Shown one piece after another: positions 36,031 to 44,893 of a DNA stretch of 64,000 nucleotides. Each line of letters begins with the position of its first letter. Position 1 is the stretch's first letter. Position numbers and translations under genes: made by a program. The stretch lies in the NCBI RefSeq assembly GCF_000282975.1, contig NZ_ALJC01000100.1, positions 1-64,000 of the forward strand. The letters are read 5' to 3'. The notes beneath the pieces were generated by a model. It was not told the DNA's origin and did no database searches. It was given only the letters and a program-made list of their open reading frames with translations. Source of the stretch: Pseudomonas psychrophila HA-4 (GTDB lineage Bacteria; Pseudomonadota; Gammaproteobacteria; Pseudomonadales; Pseudomonadaceae).

Positions 36031-37338
36031 ATGTCCGATGTTCACGTGTTAATCGTCGATGATGAAGAAGCGCTGGTGCGCTCGCTCAGTTATGCACTGC
36101 GTGGGGAGGGCATGCGTATCAGCACGGCCAACAGTGGCGAAGCCGCGCTACAACAGACGCTGGATGATATCGACATTGTGTTGCTTGACCTGGGCCTGCC
36201 GGGCATTGATGGCATGGCCACGCTGGAGGGTTTGCGCCAGCGCAGCCCGCACCTGCCGGTGATCATGATCTCGGCCCATGGCGATACGCGGGCCGCCGTG
36301 CAGGCGGTCAAGAGTGGTGCCACCGACTACCTGACCAAACCCTTTGAACTAGATGATTTGCTGGCGACCATCAGCAGCACCCTGGCCTTTGATGCACCTG
36401 GGGCGGCGGTCGCGGGGTTGCAAGGACAAAGTGCGGCCATGAGCGCGCTGCATGCTGCCGTGCAACGGATTGCCCACAGTTCAGCGACGCGGATTCTACT
36501 ACTGGGTGAATCCGGCACCGGCAAAACCCTGGTGGCCCAAGCCCTGCACAGCCACAGCGCGCGTGCCGCGAGTGCATTTATTGAAGTGAATTGTGCGGCC
36601 TTGCCCGAGCAACTGATCGAAGCTGAACTGTTCGGCTCCGAGAAAGGCGCCTACACCGGCGCTCATCAAAAACGCGCTGGGCTAGTCAGCCAGGCCAACG
36701 GGGGCACCTTGTTCCTCGACGAAATTGGCGAGTTGCCGCTCAGCCTGCAAGCTAAGTTGTTGCACTTTTTGGAAAACGGCAGCTACCGCGCCGTTGGCGC
36801 CAGTCAGGCCAGCAACGCTGACGTGCGGGTGGTGGCCGCGACCAACCGTGACCTGGCGGACGATGTGCGCTTAGGGCGGTTTCGCGAAGACTTGTTTTAC
36901 CGCCTGAACGTCATCACCGTCGACATCCCGGCCTTGCGCGAGCGCGGCGATGATTTGCTGTTGCTGGCGCAGTATTTTGCCCAGCGCCAGGCGGTAGAAG
37001 AGGGCGTTAGCCCGATTCAGTTCTTGCCCGATTGTGTGGCGGCCCTGCGTGGCCATCGCTGGCCCGGCAATGTGCGCGAACTGAAAAACTTGGTCGAGCG
37101 TCTGACCATTCTGTTGCCGGGGCAAGGCATCAGCGCTGCGATGTTGCCCGCGCACCTGCAAGCGTCTGAATCGTCGGCGCCCTTGGTGCTGGGCGATCAA
37201 CTCGAACGCGCCGAGCGCGACCTGGTGACCGATGCGCTAAGCCGCTCGGCGGGCCACAAAGGCCTGGCCGCGCAACTGCTTGGTATCTCCCGGCATGCGC
37301 TCAAACGCCGCCTGCAACGCCTGGGTATTGAGCGCTAA
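36031..37338 (+). CDS. NtrC-family sigma54-dependent response regulator
   Basis: Regulator of 435 residues with three domains. The receiver (1-120) has phospho-acceptor Asp53 in DIVLLDLGLPGIDG. The AAA+ domain (about 140-370) has GESGTGKT (Walker A), GAYTGA (the sigma54-contact loop) and LFLDEIGELPL (Walker B). The C-terminal Fis-type HTH is GLAAQLLGISRHALKRRLQRLG. All residues needed to activate sigma54-RNA polymerase are intact. A near-perfect sigma54 promoter lies about 150 bases downstream, before the first binding-protein gene, which makes that operon its direct target. Confidence 0.95.
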   Translation: MSDVHVLIVDDEEALVRSLSYALRGEGMRISTANSGEAALQQTLDDIDIVLLDLGLPGIDGMATLEGLRQRSPHLPVIMISAHGDTRAAVQAVKSGATDYLTKPFELDDLLATISSTLAFDAPGAAVAGLQGQSAAMSALHAAVQRIAHSSATRILLLGESGTGKTLVAQALHSHSARAASAFIEVNCAALPEQLIEAELFGSEKGAYTGAHQKRAGLVSQANGGTLFLDEIGELPLSLQAKLLHFLENGSYRAVGASQASNADVRVVAATNRDLADDVRLGRFREDLFYRLNVITVDIPALRERGDDLLLLAQYFAQRQAVEEGVSPIQFLPDCVAALRGHRWPGNVRELKNLVERLTILLPGQGISAAMLPAHLQASESSAPLVLGDQLERAERDLVTDALSRSAGHKGLAAQLLGISRHALKRRLQRLGIER

Positions 37339-37408
37339 CCGCTCATCCCCGCGCGCTTGTTGAGCGCAAACCGCTCAAAAGGCATACCAAACCCGTAGGG
37401 GCGAGCTT

Positions 37409-37446
37409 GCCTCGCGATCTTTTGACCCTTTAAAAGATCGCGAGGC
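37409..37446. repeat. Dispersed palindrome, CGCGATCTTTT family
   Basis: Perfect 15-base arms GCCTCGCGATCTTTT and AAAAGATCGCGAGGC around an eight-base loop. The same element recurs at 44811, 54916 and 63090, always between genes and with GTAGG and CTCGCTCC-type borders. Likely a REP-type extragenic palindrome. Confidence 0.8.
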
Positions 37447-37488
37447 AATCGAGCGTCGACCGGCTGCTGCGACCCGGTTCGTAGGTGT

Positions 37489-37504
37489 TGGCACAGCACT
37501 TGCT
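37489..37504 (+). promoter_or_regulatory. Sigma54 promoter of the importer operon
   Basis: TGGCACAGCACTTGCT matches the sigma54 consensus TGGCAC-R-N4-TTGCW at every position, with the invariant GG and GC at -24/-12. It lies 54 bases before the first binding-protein gene and directly downstream of the NtrC-type regulator gene, which should act through it. Confidence 0.92.
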
Positions 37505-37557
37505 CTATCACTTCCAGCACTCCAACAAGAGGCGTTTTCAACGCCCTAAAGGAATTT

Positions 37558-38871
37558 ATGCACCCGATGCGTATATGGGCCTATTGCCTACTGACTTTGA
37601 GCGGCCTGCTCGTCAGTGTTTCAGCCAGCGCCGAAGTCGGCCGCTTAGAGCTCGGCGTGCCTGCGTCACAAGCCGATCTGACCATGGGCTGCCTGTACCC
37701 GATGACCGAGCGCGCAGCCATTTACGGGCATGACAGCATCCTCGGCATTCAAGTCGCACTCAATGAATTGCAAGCCCGTCGTGTGGCCGGTGAGCCGGTA
37801 CCACGCGTGCGGGTGATCGTTGATGACGACCAGTCCAAAGCCTCGTACGGGGTCAGTCTGGCCAAGAGTTATATCCATAAAGACGGTGTGCAAGTGCTCT
37901 GTGGCATGGTCTCGTCCGGGGTCGCGCTGGCTGTCAGCCAGTTGGCCCGCCAAGAAAAAGTGCTGATGATCGGCACCGACCACGCCTCGTCACGCATGAC
38001 CCTGGAAAACGGCCACCCCTACTATTTTCGCGTGACCAACGACACCTGGACCTCCATGGCCGCGGGTGCGCGTTACCTGCAAGCGTTGCAGAAAAAAACT
38101 GGCTGGAAGCGCCTGGCGTTCATTGGCCCCGATTACGAATACGGCCATGTGTCGCGCGATGATTTGCACGAAGCGCTGAACCAGTTGGGCGTGAAGTTTG
38201 AAGACGTCATTGAGCTGTGGCCGCGCCTCTATGAGCCGGATTACTCACCCTATATCGCCGCGCTGGAAGAGGCTAAGCCCGACATCATCGTGTCGGCGAT
38301 TTGGGGCGGTGACTTCCATGCATTCGTCAAACAGGCCGTTGGTAGCCGACTGCTGGAAACCTCGCGTCTGGCGAACTTCGACACCGGGGCCAATTACGAT
38401 TTTTTGGTGTCGCTGGGCAACAAGGCACCTGCCGGTTTGATCCTTTCTGCACGCCACCACAACAACTGGCCGGACACCGAGCGCAATCGTTCGTTTGTCG
38501 AGCGCTTTCACCAGTTGAGCGGGCGCTACCCGACTTACGCCGCGCAGGGCGCTTACACCGGCGTCATGGTGATGGCCAAAGCCTTTGAAAAAACCGGCGG
38601 CGTCACCGACAGCAAGGCCCTGATCCACGCACTTGAAGGCCTTGAAATCGCCTTGCCCGAAGACCCTCCCGGGACGTTTTCTCGCATCGACCCAGTGACC
38701 CACCAAATCCAGCAAAGCCAAGCGATTGGCACGCCGGTCAGCAATACCGATTACCCGCCTGCCCAACTGATGTTGGGTGACTGGTCGGTGTATTCGGCGC
38801 AAGAGCTACAGCTCGATAGCGCCACATTAAAGCGGCGTCTGGCCGCACGAAAACCCTTTGCCGAGCCTTAA
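37558..38871 (+). CDS. Periplasmic binding protein 1 of urea/amide-type ABC importer
   Basis: Secreted protein of 437 residues with a signal peptide (about 1-25, ending SASA). The fold is the type I periplasmic-binding family of amides, urea and branched-chain amino acids (Peripla_BP_5/6), with segments GIQVALNELQ, GMVSSGVALAVSQLA, and FIGPDYEYGHVSRDDL. An AAAGGA site precedes the ATG. It is the first gene after the sigma54 promoter. A second, different binding protein follows at once, so the system may recognise two ligands, or one may serve the sensor kinase. Confidence 0.85.
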   Translation: MHPMRIWAYCLLTLSGLLVSVSASAEVGRLELGVPASQADLTMGCLYPMTERAAIYGHDSILGIQVALNELQARRVAGEPVPRVRVIVDDDQSKASYGVSLAKSYIHKDGVQVLCGMVSSGVALAVSQLARQEKVLMIGTDHASSRMTLENGHPYYFRVTNDTWTSMAAGARYLQALQKKTGWKRLAFIGPDYEYGHVSRDDLHEALNQLGVKFEDVIELWPRLYEPDYSPYIAALEEAKPDIIVSAIWGGDFHAFVKQAVGSRLLETSRLANFDTGANYDFLVSLGNKAPAGLILSARHHNNWPDTERNRSFVERFHQLSGRYPTYAAQGAYTGVMVMAKAFEKTGGVTDSKALIHALEGLEIALPEDPPGTFSRIDPVTHQIQQSQAIGTPVSNTDYPPAQLMLGDWSVYSAQELQLDSATLKRRLAARKPFAEP

Positions 38872-38899
38872 CCGCTCGTTCACCCACAGAGACTCAAGC

Positions 38900-40222
38900 A
38901 TGAATAATTCCAAGAAAAGCATGTTGAAACACCCTTTGGCCTTTGCCATCACAGCTGCCGGGCTGGCCCTGTCGTTGAGCGCCTCGGTGCAGGCCGCTGA
39001 AAACGGCAAGTTCAGGATTGGCGTCGTCACCTTCCTTTCTGGCCCGGCCGCTGGCCCGTTTGGCGAACCTTCAGCGAATGCCGCCAAGGTACTGGTCGAG
39101 GGCCTGAACAAGGGCCAACTGCCCGCGCCTTACGACAAAATTGGCATCAATGGTGCCGAGATCGAAGTGGTGATCATTGATGAGGCCGGCGGTGCGGCCA
39201 AGCAGGTCGAAGAGTTCCGCAACCTGGTGCAGCGCCAGAAAGTCGATGCTGTGGTCGGCTACATTTCGTCCGGTGACTGCCTGGCCATCGCGCCGGTGGC
39301 AGAAGAACTGGGCGCAATGACCGTGTTCTACGATTGCGGCACCTCGCAGTTGTTCAAAGAAGACAAAACCCCTCAGTACGTATTCCGTACCAGCCTCGAT
39401 GCGGCGGTGGACAACATCGGCGCAGCTCGCTACCTGAGCAAGGTGCGCCCCGACGCGCAGAAAGTCGCAGGCATTCAGCAGAACTACGCCTGGGGCCAAG
39501 ACAGCTGGAGCGACTTCACCCACTCCATGGAGCAACTGATGCCCAAGGCCAAGGTGGTTGAGTCGCAGATGCCCAAAGTCTTCCAGGGCCAGTACGGCGC
39601 TGAAATTTCCGCGATCTCGGTCAAACGTCCCGACATCATTCACTCCAGCTTCTGGGGCGGCGACATGGAAGCGCTGGTGCTGCAAGCCAACGCGCGCGGC
39701 CTGCTGGAAGACGCCACCGCCGTGCTCACTTGCGGCGAGTCGGCCATCGACCGTTACAAAGATCAGGCACCCAACGGCATGATCATCGGCGGCCGTGGTC
39801 CGTTCGGCGCATTTGCCCCGGATAACGCGCTCAATCGTTGGTTTAAAGACCAATACCAGACTGCCTACAAGACTGCGCCGACGTACCCGGCGAGCAAAAT
39901 GGCCCAGGCCATTCTCGGCCTCAAGCACGCAGCGGAAAACGCCAAGGTTGAGCCGGGTAAGATCCCAGCGCCGCTGGAAATCGCCAAGGCCTTTAAAGGC
40001 GCGACCTTTGAGTCGGTGTCCGGCACCGTAAAAATGGCCCGTGCTGATGGCCATCAAGCCATGCAAGGCATTGCCTACGGCGAATACCAATACGACCCGG
40101 CAAGCAAAAAAGGCGGCGTGCAAAACGTCATCGCCTTTTCGGGTGAGTGTGTGACCCCGCCGGATGGCACCACCGCGCTGGACTGGATTAAAGCTGGGTT
40201 CCCTGGCGCACAGTGCAACTGA
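38900..40222 (+). CDS. Periplasmic binding protein 2 of urea/amide-type ABC importer
   Basis: Secreted protein of 440 residues with a signal peptide (about 1-32, ending VQAA). Same fold class as the preceding gene but clearly diverged: FRIGVVTFLSGPAAGPFGEP, GYISSGDCLAIAPVAEELGAMTVF, and GIQQNYAWGQDSW. It captures the ligand for the permease-ATPase genes that follow. A strong hairpin directly after the gene would protect its part of the mRNA and raise its level. The ATG has a weak GAGAC site. Confidence 0.87.
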   Translation: MNNSKKSMLKHPLAFAITAAGLALSLSASVQAAENGKFRIGVVTFLSGPAAGPFGEPSANAAKVLVEGLNKGQLPAPYDKIGINGAEIEVVIIDEAGGAAKQVEEFRNLVQRQKVDAVVGYISSGDCLAIAPVAEELGAMTVFYDCGTSQLFKEDKTPQYVFRTSLDAAVDNIGAARYLSKVRPDAQKVAGIQQNYAWGQDSWSDFTHSMEQLMPKAKVVESQMPKVFQGQYGAEISAISVKRPDIIHSSFWGGDMEALVLQANARGLLEDATAVLTCGESAIDRYKDQAPNGMIIGGRGPFGAFAPDNALNRWFKDQYQTAYKTAPTYPASKMAQAILGLKHAAENAKVEPGKIPAPLEIAKAFKGATFESVSGTVKMARADGHQAMQGIAYGEYQYDPASKKGGVQNVIAFSGECVTPPDGTTALDWIKAGFPGAQCN

Positions 40223-40233
40223 CAAGCACAACC

Positions 40234-40326
40234 TGTAGTCGCTGCCGCAGGCTGCGAAGGGGGGCGTAGCACCCCGTTTCCTTGAAGTCCTCGCGGACTT
40301 CATCGCAGCCTGCGGCAGCGACTACA
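40234..40326. repeat. Long inverted repeat between binding-protein and permease genes
   Basis: Perfect 24-base arms (40234-40257 and 40303-40326) begin TGTAGTCGCTGCCGCAGG and mirror it, around 45 bases that contain a smaller hairpin (GAAGTCCTCGCGGACTTC). This is the layout of a paired REP element (REPIN) of Pseudomonas. In this place it could stabilise the upstream binding-protein mRNA and lower expression of the downstream permease genes. Confidence 0.88.
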
Positions 40327-40375
40327 GAAACCGTTGTGTGATTGACCTGATGTTTCTTGCCAAGGTAGGACCTCA

Positions 40376-41275
40376 ATGATGAGTCTTTTCGCGGTGCTGA
40401 TTGACGGCACCATCTATGCCTCGTGGCTATTTTTGGTCGCGGCCGGGCTCACGGTGATCTACGGGGTGATGCGCATCCTGAACATGGCCCACGGCAGCTT
40501 TTATGCCATTGGTGCCTACGCCGCTGCGTCACTGGTGGGCTGGTATTTCAATAACGGGGTTGGCCCAGTCTGGGCAGGGTATCTGTTGATGCTCGGCTGC
40601 GCGCTGGTAGCCGGCTTGATCGTCGGGCTGATCATCGAGCGCGGCTTGCTGCGCTTCATGTACGGCCGCGACGAAGTGCTGATGGTGATCATCACCTACG
40701 CGCTTCTACTCATCCTCGAAGACACCATGAAGATGATCTGGGGCGTAAACCCCTATTTCGCCTACCAGCCCTATGCCGAAATGGGCCGCAGTGCGCTGGC
40801 CGGGCTCAAAGTATCGAATTACGACCTGATGCTGGTCGGTATCTCTCTGGTGCTGGGTCTGGGGCTGTGGTTATGGCTGGAACGGACGCACCAAGGCAAA
40901 GTGCTGCGCGCCGTGATCCACGACCGCGAAGTGGCCATGGCCATGGGCGTCAATGTGCGGCGCATGTTCACCTTGGTCTTTGTGCTGGGCACCATGCTCG
41001 GCACCTTGGCAGGTGCCTTGACCGCCCCTGCGATTTCGGTGGTGCCGGGTATGGGCGTCGAAGTCATCGTGCTGGCGTTTGCCGTGGTTGTGATTGGCGG
41101 CATGGGCAGCATCGAAGGGGCCGCGGTGGGTGCCTTGCTGGTGGGTTTGAGTCGCGCCGCCGCTGTGCATTACGCGCCGGAGTTCGAACTCTTTGTGATC
41201 TACGGGGTAATGGCGCTGGTGCTGGCTGTGCGTCCCCAAGGGCTATTCGGCCGTGTACTGGCGAGGAAAATCTAA
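40376..41275 (+). CDS. ABC importer permease, LivH/UrtB type
   Basis: Inner-membrane permease of 299 residues with about eight helices. Family features: GLTVIYGVMRILNMAHGSFYAIGAY, LRAVIHDREVAMAMGVNV and VIVLAFAVVVIGGMGSIEGA. It forms half of the channel. AGGTAGGA lies a few bases before the ATG. It starts a tightly packed group of four transporter genes. Confidence 0.93.
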   Translation: MMSLFAVLIDGTIYASWLFLVAAGLTVIYGVMRILNMAHGSFYAIGAYAAASLVGWYFNNGVGPVWAGYLLMLGCALVAGLIVGLIIERGLLRFMYGRDEVLMVIITYALLLILEDTMKMIWGVNPYFAYQPYAEMGRSALAGLKVSNYDLMLVGISLVLGLGLWLWLERTHQGKVLRAVIHDREVAMAMGVNVRRMFTLVFVLGTMLGTLAGALTAPAISVVPGMGVEVIVLAFAVVVIGGMGSIEGAAVGALLVGLSRAAAVHYAPEFELFVIYGVMALVLAVRPQGLFGRVLARKI

Positions 41276-41276
41276 A

Positions 41277-42221
41277 ATGCGCCTGAGTAAAACCGAATTG
41301 ATTCTGCTCGGCGTTGCCGTGCTGCTGGCCGCAGGCGGTGTTATCGCCCCGCAATGGCTGGTGTTTTTGCTGACCATGGCCTTGGCCAAGGCCATGGTGG
41401 TGCAAGGCGTGGTGATGCAAATGCGCGCCGGGCTGGTGACCTTTGGCCAGGGCTTGTTCTTCTGCGTTGGCGGTTACGCCGTGGGCATGAGTGGGCACTT
41501 TCTGAACATCACCGACCTGGCCCTGTTGCTGCTGATCGGGGTAGGCGCGGCGGTACTGCTGGCCATGCTGCTCGGGCTGCTGATGACCCGTTACCGCGAG
41601 ATCTTCTTTGCCATGCTGTCGTTGGCGTTCTCGATGATTCTGTACGGCGTGCTGGTCAAGAGTTCGGCGCTGGGCAGCACCGATGGCTTTAACGTCAAAG
41701 CCTGGACCTTGTTCGGCTGGACGCCCGCTTCGGGCCAAGCGCCGCTGGCGCTGTTCATCATCATCGTGGCCTGCTCAGGGCTGCTGGCGGTGTTGCTGCA
41801 TCGCTACAGCCGTAGCAGCGCGGGGATGATGTGCGAGGCCATCCGCGAGAACGAAGTACGGGTCGAATACCTCGGCCAGTCACCGCGTTGGGTGCTGTAC
41901 ATGAACTACGTGGCGGCGGCTGCCGTGTCGGCGTTGGGCGGTGGTTTCATGGCCTTGTCGGCCGGGCACATCGACCCGGAAATGGCGTACTGGATCACCT
42001 CCGGCGAGTTTGTGTTCATCGCGTTGCTGGGCGGCACGGCACACGTCGCCGCTCCGTTTATCGCGGCCATCCTGTTTGCCGTGGTACGCACCTACGCCAT
42101 TGAATTGGTGCCTCACAGCTGGCAAATGATTCTGGGTTTCACCCTGCTGGCGATCATTGTTTTCCTGCCTAAAGGCTTGTGGAGCCTGTTCACCGGGCAA
42201 GCGCGGAGGGCAAAAGCATGA
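41277..42221 (+). CDS. ABC importer permease, LivM/UrtC type
   Basis: Inner-membrane permease of 314 residues with about nine helices, second half of the channel. It shows MRAGLVTFGQGLFFCVGGYAVG, AIRENEVRVEYLGQSP, and GHIDPEMAYWITSGEFVFIALLGGTAHV. It starts one base after the preceding permease stop; the longer in-frame form would overlap that gene. The stop overlaps the next ATPase start. Confidence 0.92.
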   Translation: MRLSKTELILLGVAVLLAAGGVIAPQWLVFLLTMALAKAMVVQGVVMQMRAGLVTFGQGLFFCVGGYAVGMSGHFLNITDLALLLLIGVGAAVLLAMLLGLLMTRYREIFFAMLSLAFSMILYGVLVKSSALGSTDGFNVKAWTLFGWTPASGQAPLALFIIIVACSGLLAVLLHRYSRSSAGMMCEAIRENEVRVEYLGQSPRWVLYMNYVAAAAVSALGGGFMALSAGHIDPEMAYWITSGEFVFIALLGGTAHVAAPFIAAILFAVVRTYAIELVPHSWQMILGFTLLAIIVFLPKGLWSLFTGQARRAKA

Positions 42222-42988
42222 ACTGCATTCTTGAGACCCAAGGGCTGTGCAAAGAGTTTGGCGCAGTGACAGCCGCTAAAGACGTCAACGTGCGGATCCA
42301 TAAAGGCGAAGTGGTGGGAGTGATCGGTTCCAACGGCGCGGGCAAAACCACGTTTATCAACATGGTCACCGGCTACCTGAAACCCAGCCGTGGCGAGATT
42401 CTGTTCAATGGCCAGTCGATCATTGGCCGTACCCCGCGCGCCATCACCCGGGCGGGTATGGCCCGGTCGTTCCAGGTCGCGCAGTTGTTCCCACAGTTGA
42501 GTGTGTTGGACAACTTGCTGATTGCCGTATCAGCCGCGCAAAGTCCGTTTCCGTCACTGCTGGCACCGATGCGCAACGCGTCACGCATCGCCCAAGCGGA
42601 TGCGATTCTTGCCGAGTTCGACATCAGCCGCTGGCGCGACACTCAAGTCACTGCGGTGCCGCAAGGCGTGCGCAAACTGATCGACATCGCCATGGCGTTG
42701 ATTGGCGACCCGCAAATGTTGCTGCTAGACGAGCCCACCAGCGGCGTCAGCGCCGAAGAAAAAACCGCGCTCATGGACACCGTGATGCGGGTGGTTGCGC
42801 AGCACCAGGTCACGGTGTTGTTCGTGGAACATGACATGGACGTGGTGCGCCGCTACGTGTCGCGAATTCTGGCGTTCTACAGCGGCGAAGTATTGGCCGA
42901 TGGCGCACCCGAAGCGGTGCTGGCCAACGCCCGTGTGCAAGAGTTCGTGACGGGCGGGCCAAACGCTCACAAGAGGGCAGCGCAATGA
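42218..42988 (+). CDS. ABC importer ATPase, LivG/UrtD type
   Basis: Cytoplasmic ATPase of 256 residues with GSNGAGKTTFINMVTG (Walker A), QVAQLFPQLSV (Q-loop), and LLLDEPTSGVSAEEK (Walker B) followed by the switch His in FVEHDMD. The signature motif is unusual: TAVPQGVRKLIDIAMAL, where LSGGQ is expected near the helix. The ATG overlaps the permease stop (ATGA). Confidence 0.92.
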   Translation: MNCILETQGLCKEFGAVTAAKDVNVRIHKGEVVGVIGSNGAGKTTFINMVTGYLKPSRGEILFNGQSIIGRTPRAITRAGMARSFQVAQLFPQLSVLDNLLIAVSAAQSPFPSLLAPMRNASRIAQADAILAEFDISRWRDTQVTAVPQGVRKLIDIAMALIGDPQMLLLDEPTSGVSAEEKTALMDTVMRVVAQHQVTVLFVEHDMDVVRRYVSRILAFYSGEVLADGAPEAVLANARVQEFVTGGPNAHKRAAQ

Positions 42989-43632
42989 GTCTGGATATTC
43001 GCAACCTGCACGTCTCGATTGAAGGCGTGCCGATTCTGCATGACGTGTCGTTGCACGTGGGGGCCGGGCAAATGGTCGGTTTGATTGGCCACAACGGCGC
43101 CGGAAAAACCACCTTGATCCGCGCCATCATGGGCTTGCTTGAGGCCGATTCGGGCTCGATCACCTTTGCCGGTCAAGACCTTCGCAACCAGCCGGGTTTT
43201 ACCCGAGCCTCCTCAGGCATCAGTTACTTGCCCGAAGACCGTCGATTGATCCCGGCGCTGACCGTTGAAGAAAACATCCTGCTGCCGGTTTGGGCGAACA
43301 AGTTACAAGACAGCCAGCGGCGCCTGGAATGGGTGTACAGCTTGATCCCGGAAATCGCCCAGTTCCGCGAGCGTAAGGCGATGCAACTGTCCGGTGGGCA
43401 ACAAAAGCTGGTGGCGCTGGCGCGGGCATTGATGCCGGGGCACAAGTTATTGTTGCTCGATGAGCCGTTTGAAGGCGTGGCGCCCGTCTTGTCCCGGCGC
43501 CTCAGCGAAGTGATCGCCAAGCTGGGCCGCGAGGGCCTGTGCGTACTGATTTCTGAATCCGATGACACTCATTCTGCCGATCTGGTCGATGCGCTCTTTC
43601 GCATCGAGCGCGGCAGTGTGACCGCAGGGTAG
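42985..43632 (+). CDS. ABC importer ATPase, LivF/UrtE type
   Basis: Second ATPase, 215 residues, with GHNGAGKTTLIRAIMG (Walker A), LSGGQQKLVALARALM (signature) and LLLDEPFEGVAP (Walker B). It completes the importer. It is shorter than typical LivF (about 235). Starts by ATGA overlap with the preceding ATPase and is followed after nine bases by the first dehydrogenase, showing that import and oxidation are in one transcript. Confidence 0.92.
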   Translation: MSLDIRNLHVSIEGVPILHDVSLHVGAGQMVGLIGHNGAGKTTLIRAIMGLLEADSGSITFAGQDLRNQPGFTRASSGISYLPEDRRLIPALTVEENILLPVWANKLQDSQRRLEWVYSLIPEIAQFRERKAMQLSGGQQKLVALARALMPGHKLLLLDEPFEGVAPVLSRRLSEVIAKLGREGLCVLISESDDTHSADLVDALFRIERGSVTAG

Positions 43633-43641
43633 GGGAGCATC

Positions 43642-44796
43642 ATGTCAAAATTTACCTTTGAAACCACACCGCGAGTGATCTGCGAAATTGACGGCGCACT
43701 TCGCCTTGGCGCCTTGTGCCGCGAACTTAAGGCCGAGCGCGTGCTGTTGGTCAGCGACCCTGGCCTGCTGCGTGCGGGCTTGCTCGATGCGCCCATGCAG
43801 GCCATGCGCGACAGCGGCGTGCAGGTCACGTTGTACAGCGATGTGCAGGCAGACCCGCCGGTAGCCTGCGTGGAAGAGGCGGTGGCGGTGGCGCGTGAAT
43901 GCCGCGCCCAGGCGGTGATCGGACTGGGCGGCGGCAGCTCGCTGGACATTGCCAAGTTGGTGGCCTTGCTCTGCGGCCACGAACAGCGGCTGGAGGACAT
44001 CTACGGCATCGGTTTGGCCCAAGGCCCGCGTTTGCCGCTGATCCAAGTCCCGACCACTGCGGGCACGGGCTCGGAGGTCACCGCAGTGGCGATTGTGACC
44101 ACCCTGAGCCATGAGAAAAAAGGCGTGGTCAGCCCGTTGCTGTATCCCGACATTGCGCTGCTGGACGCGCGCCTAACGGTTGGATTACCCGCAGCCATCA
44201 GCGCAATGACCGGCGTCGATGCGATGGTGCACGCCATTGAGTCTTTCACCAGCGTGCACAAAAAAAACGTGTTGTCCGATGGCCTAGGGGTGCAGGCCCT
44301 GACCTTGCTGGCGGCGAACATGGACCGTGTGCTGGCTGAGCCGAGTGATTTGCAGGCGCGCTCAAATATGCTGTTGGGCTCGATGCTGGCGGGCATGGCA
44401 TTCGCCAATGCGCCGGTGGCGGCGGTGCATGCGCTGGCCTATCCGCTGGGCGGGCATTTTCACGTGCCCCACGGCCTGAGCAACGCGCTGGTGCTGGTGC
44501 CGGTACTGAACTTCAACCGCCCGGCAGCCGAAACGTTGTACGCGCAATTGGCCTCGGCAGTGTTGCCGGGTGAACACTTTGCGAATGTCAGCGAGGCGTG
44601 TGATGGTTTTATCGACTTCATGACCCGACTGGTGGCGCGCATGCCGTTTGCCCAGCGTCTGAACGAAGTGGGGGTCACTCCCGAGGACCTTGATCAACTG
44701 ACCGATGACGCGCTGAAAATCGAGCGACTGTTGATCAACAACCCGCGCCCGCTCAACCGCGACGACATTCACGCTATCTACAGCTCGGTGCTGTAG
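43642..44796 (+). CDS. Iron-containing alcohol dehydrogenase A
   Basis: Group III (iron-activated) NAD(P)-dependent dehydrogenase of 384 residues. The nucleotide-binding site is GLGGGSSLDIAKLVAL and the TTAGTGSEVT loop; iron ligands are Asp193 and His197 in GVDAMVHAIE and the two His in AVHALAYPLGGHFHVPHG. It oxidises or reduces a small alcohol/aldehyde in the cytosol. It is last in the importer transcript, followed by a palindrome and then a paralogue of equal length. Substrate unknown; the importer suggests a polar diol, amino-alcohol or hydroxy-amide. Confidence 0.9.
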   Translation: MSKFTFETTPRVICEIDGALRLGALCRELKAERVLLVSDPGLLRAGLLDAPMQAMRDSGVQVTLYSDVQADPPVACVEEAVAVARECRAQAVIGLGGGSSLDIAKLVALLCGHEQRLEDIYGIGLAQGPRLPLIQVPTTAGTGSEVTAVAIVTTLSHEKKGVVSPLLYPDIALLDARLTVGLPAAISAMTGVDAMVHAIESFTSVHKKNVLSDGLGVQALTLLAANMDRVLAEPSDLQARSNMLLGSMLAGMAFANAPVAAVHALAYPLGGHFHVPHGLSNALVLVPVLNFNRPAAETLYAQLASAVLPGEHFANVSEACDGFIDFMTRLVARMPFAQRLNEVGVTPEDLDQLTDDALKIERLLINNPRPLNRDDIHAIYSSVL

Positions 44797-44810
44797 GCGC
44801 GAGCTTGCCC

Positions 44811-44840
44811 CGCGATCTTTTAAACGATCAAAAGATCGCG
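44811..44840. repeat. Dispersed palindrome, CGCGATCTTTT family (copy 2)
   Basis: CGCGATCTTTT and AAAAGATCGCG form a perfect 11-base stem with an eight-base loop, within the wider element from GTAGGCGCGAGCTTG to CTCGTTCCTAC (44793-44857). It separates the two dehydrogenase genes. Confidence 0.8.
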
Positions 44841-44893
44841 AGACGAACTCGTTCCTACAAAAGCAGTTATTCATCAGTCAACAGGAGTCAGCG

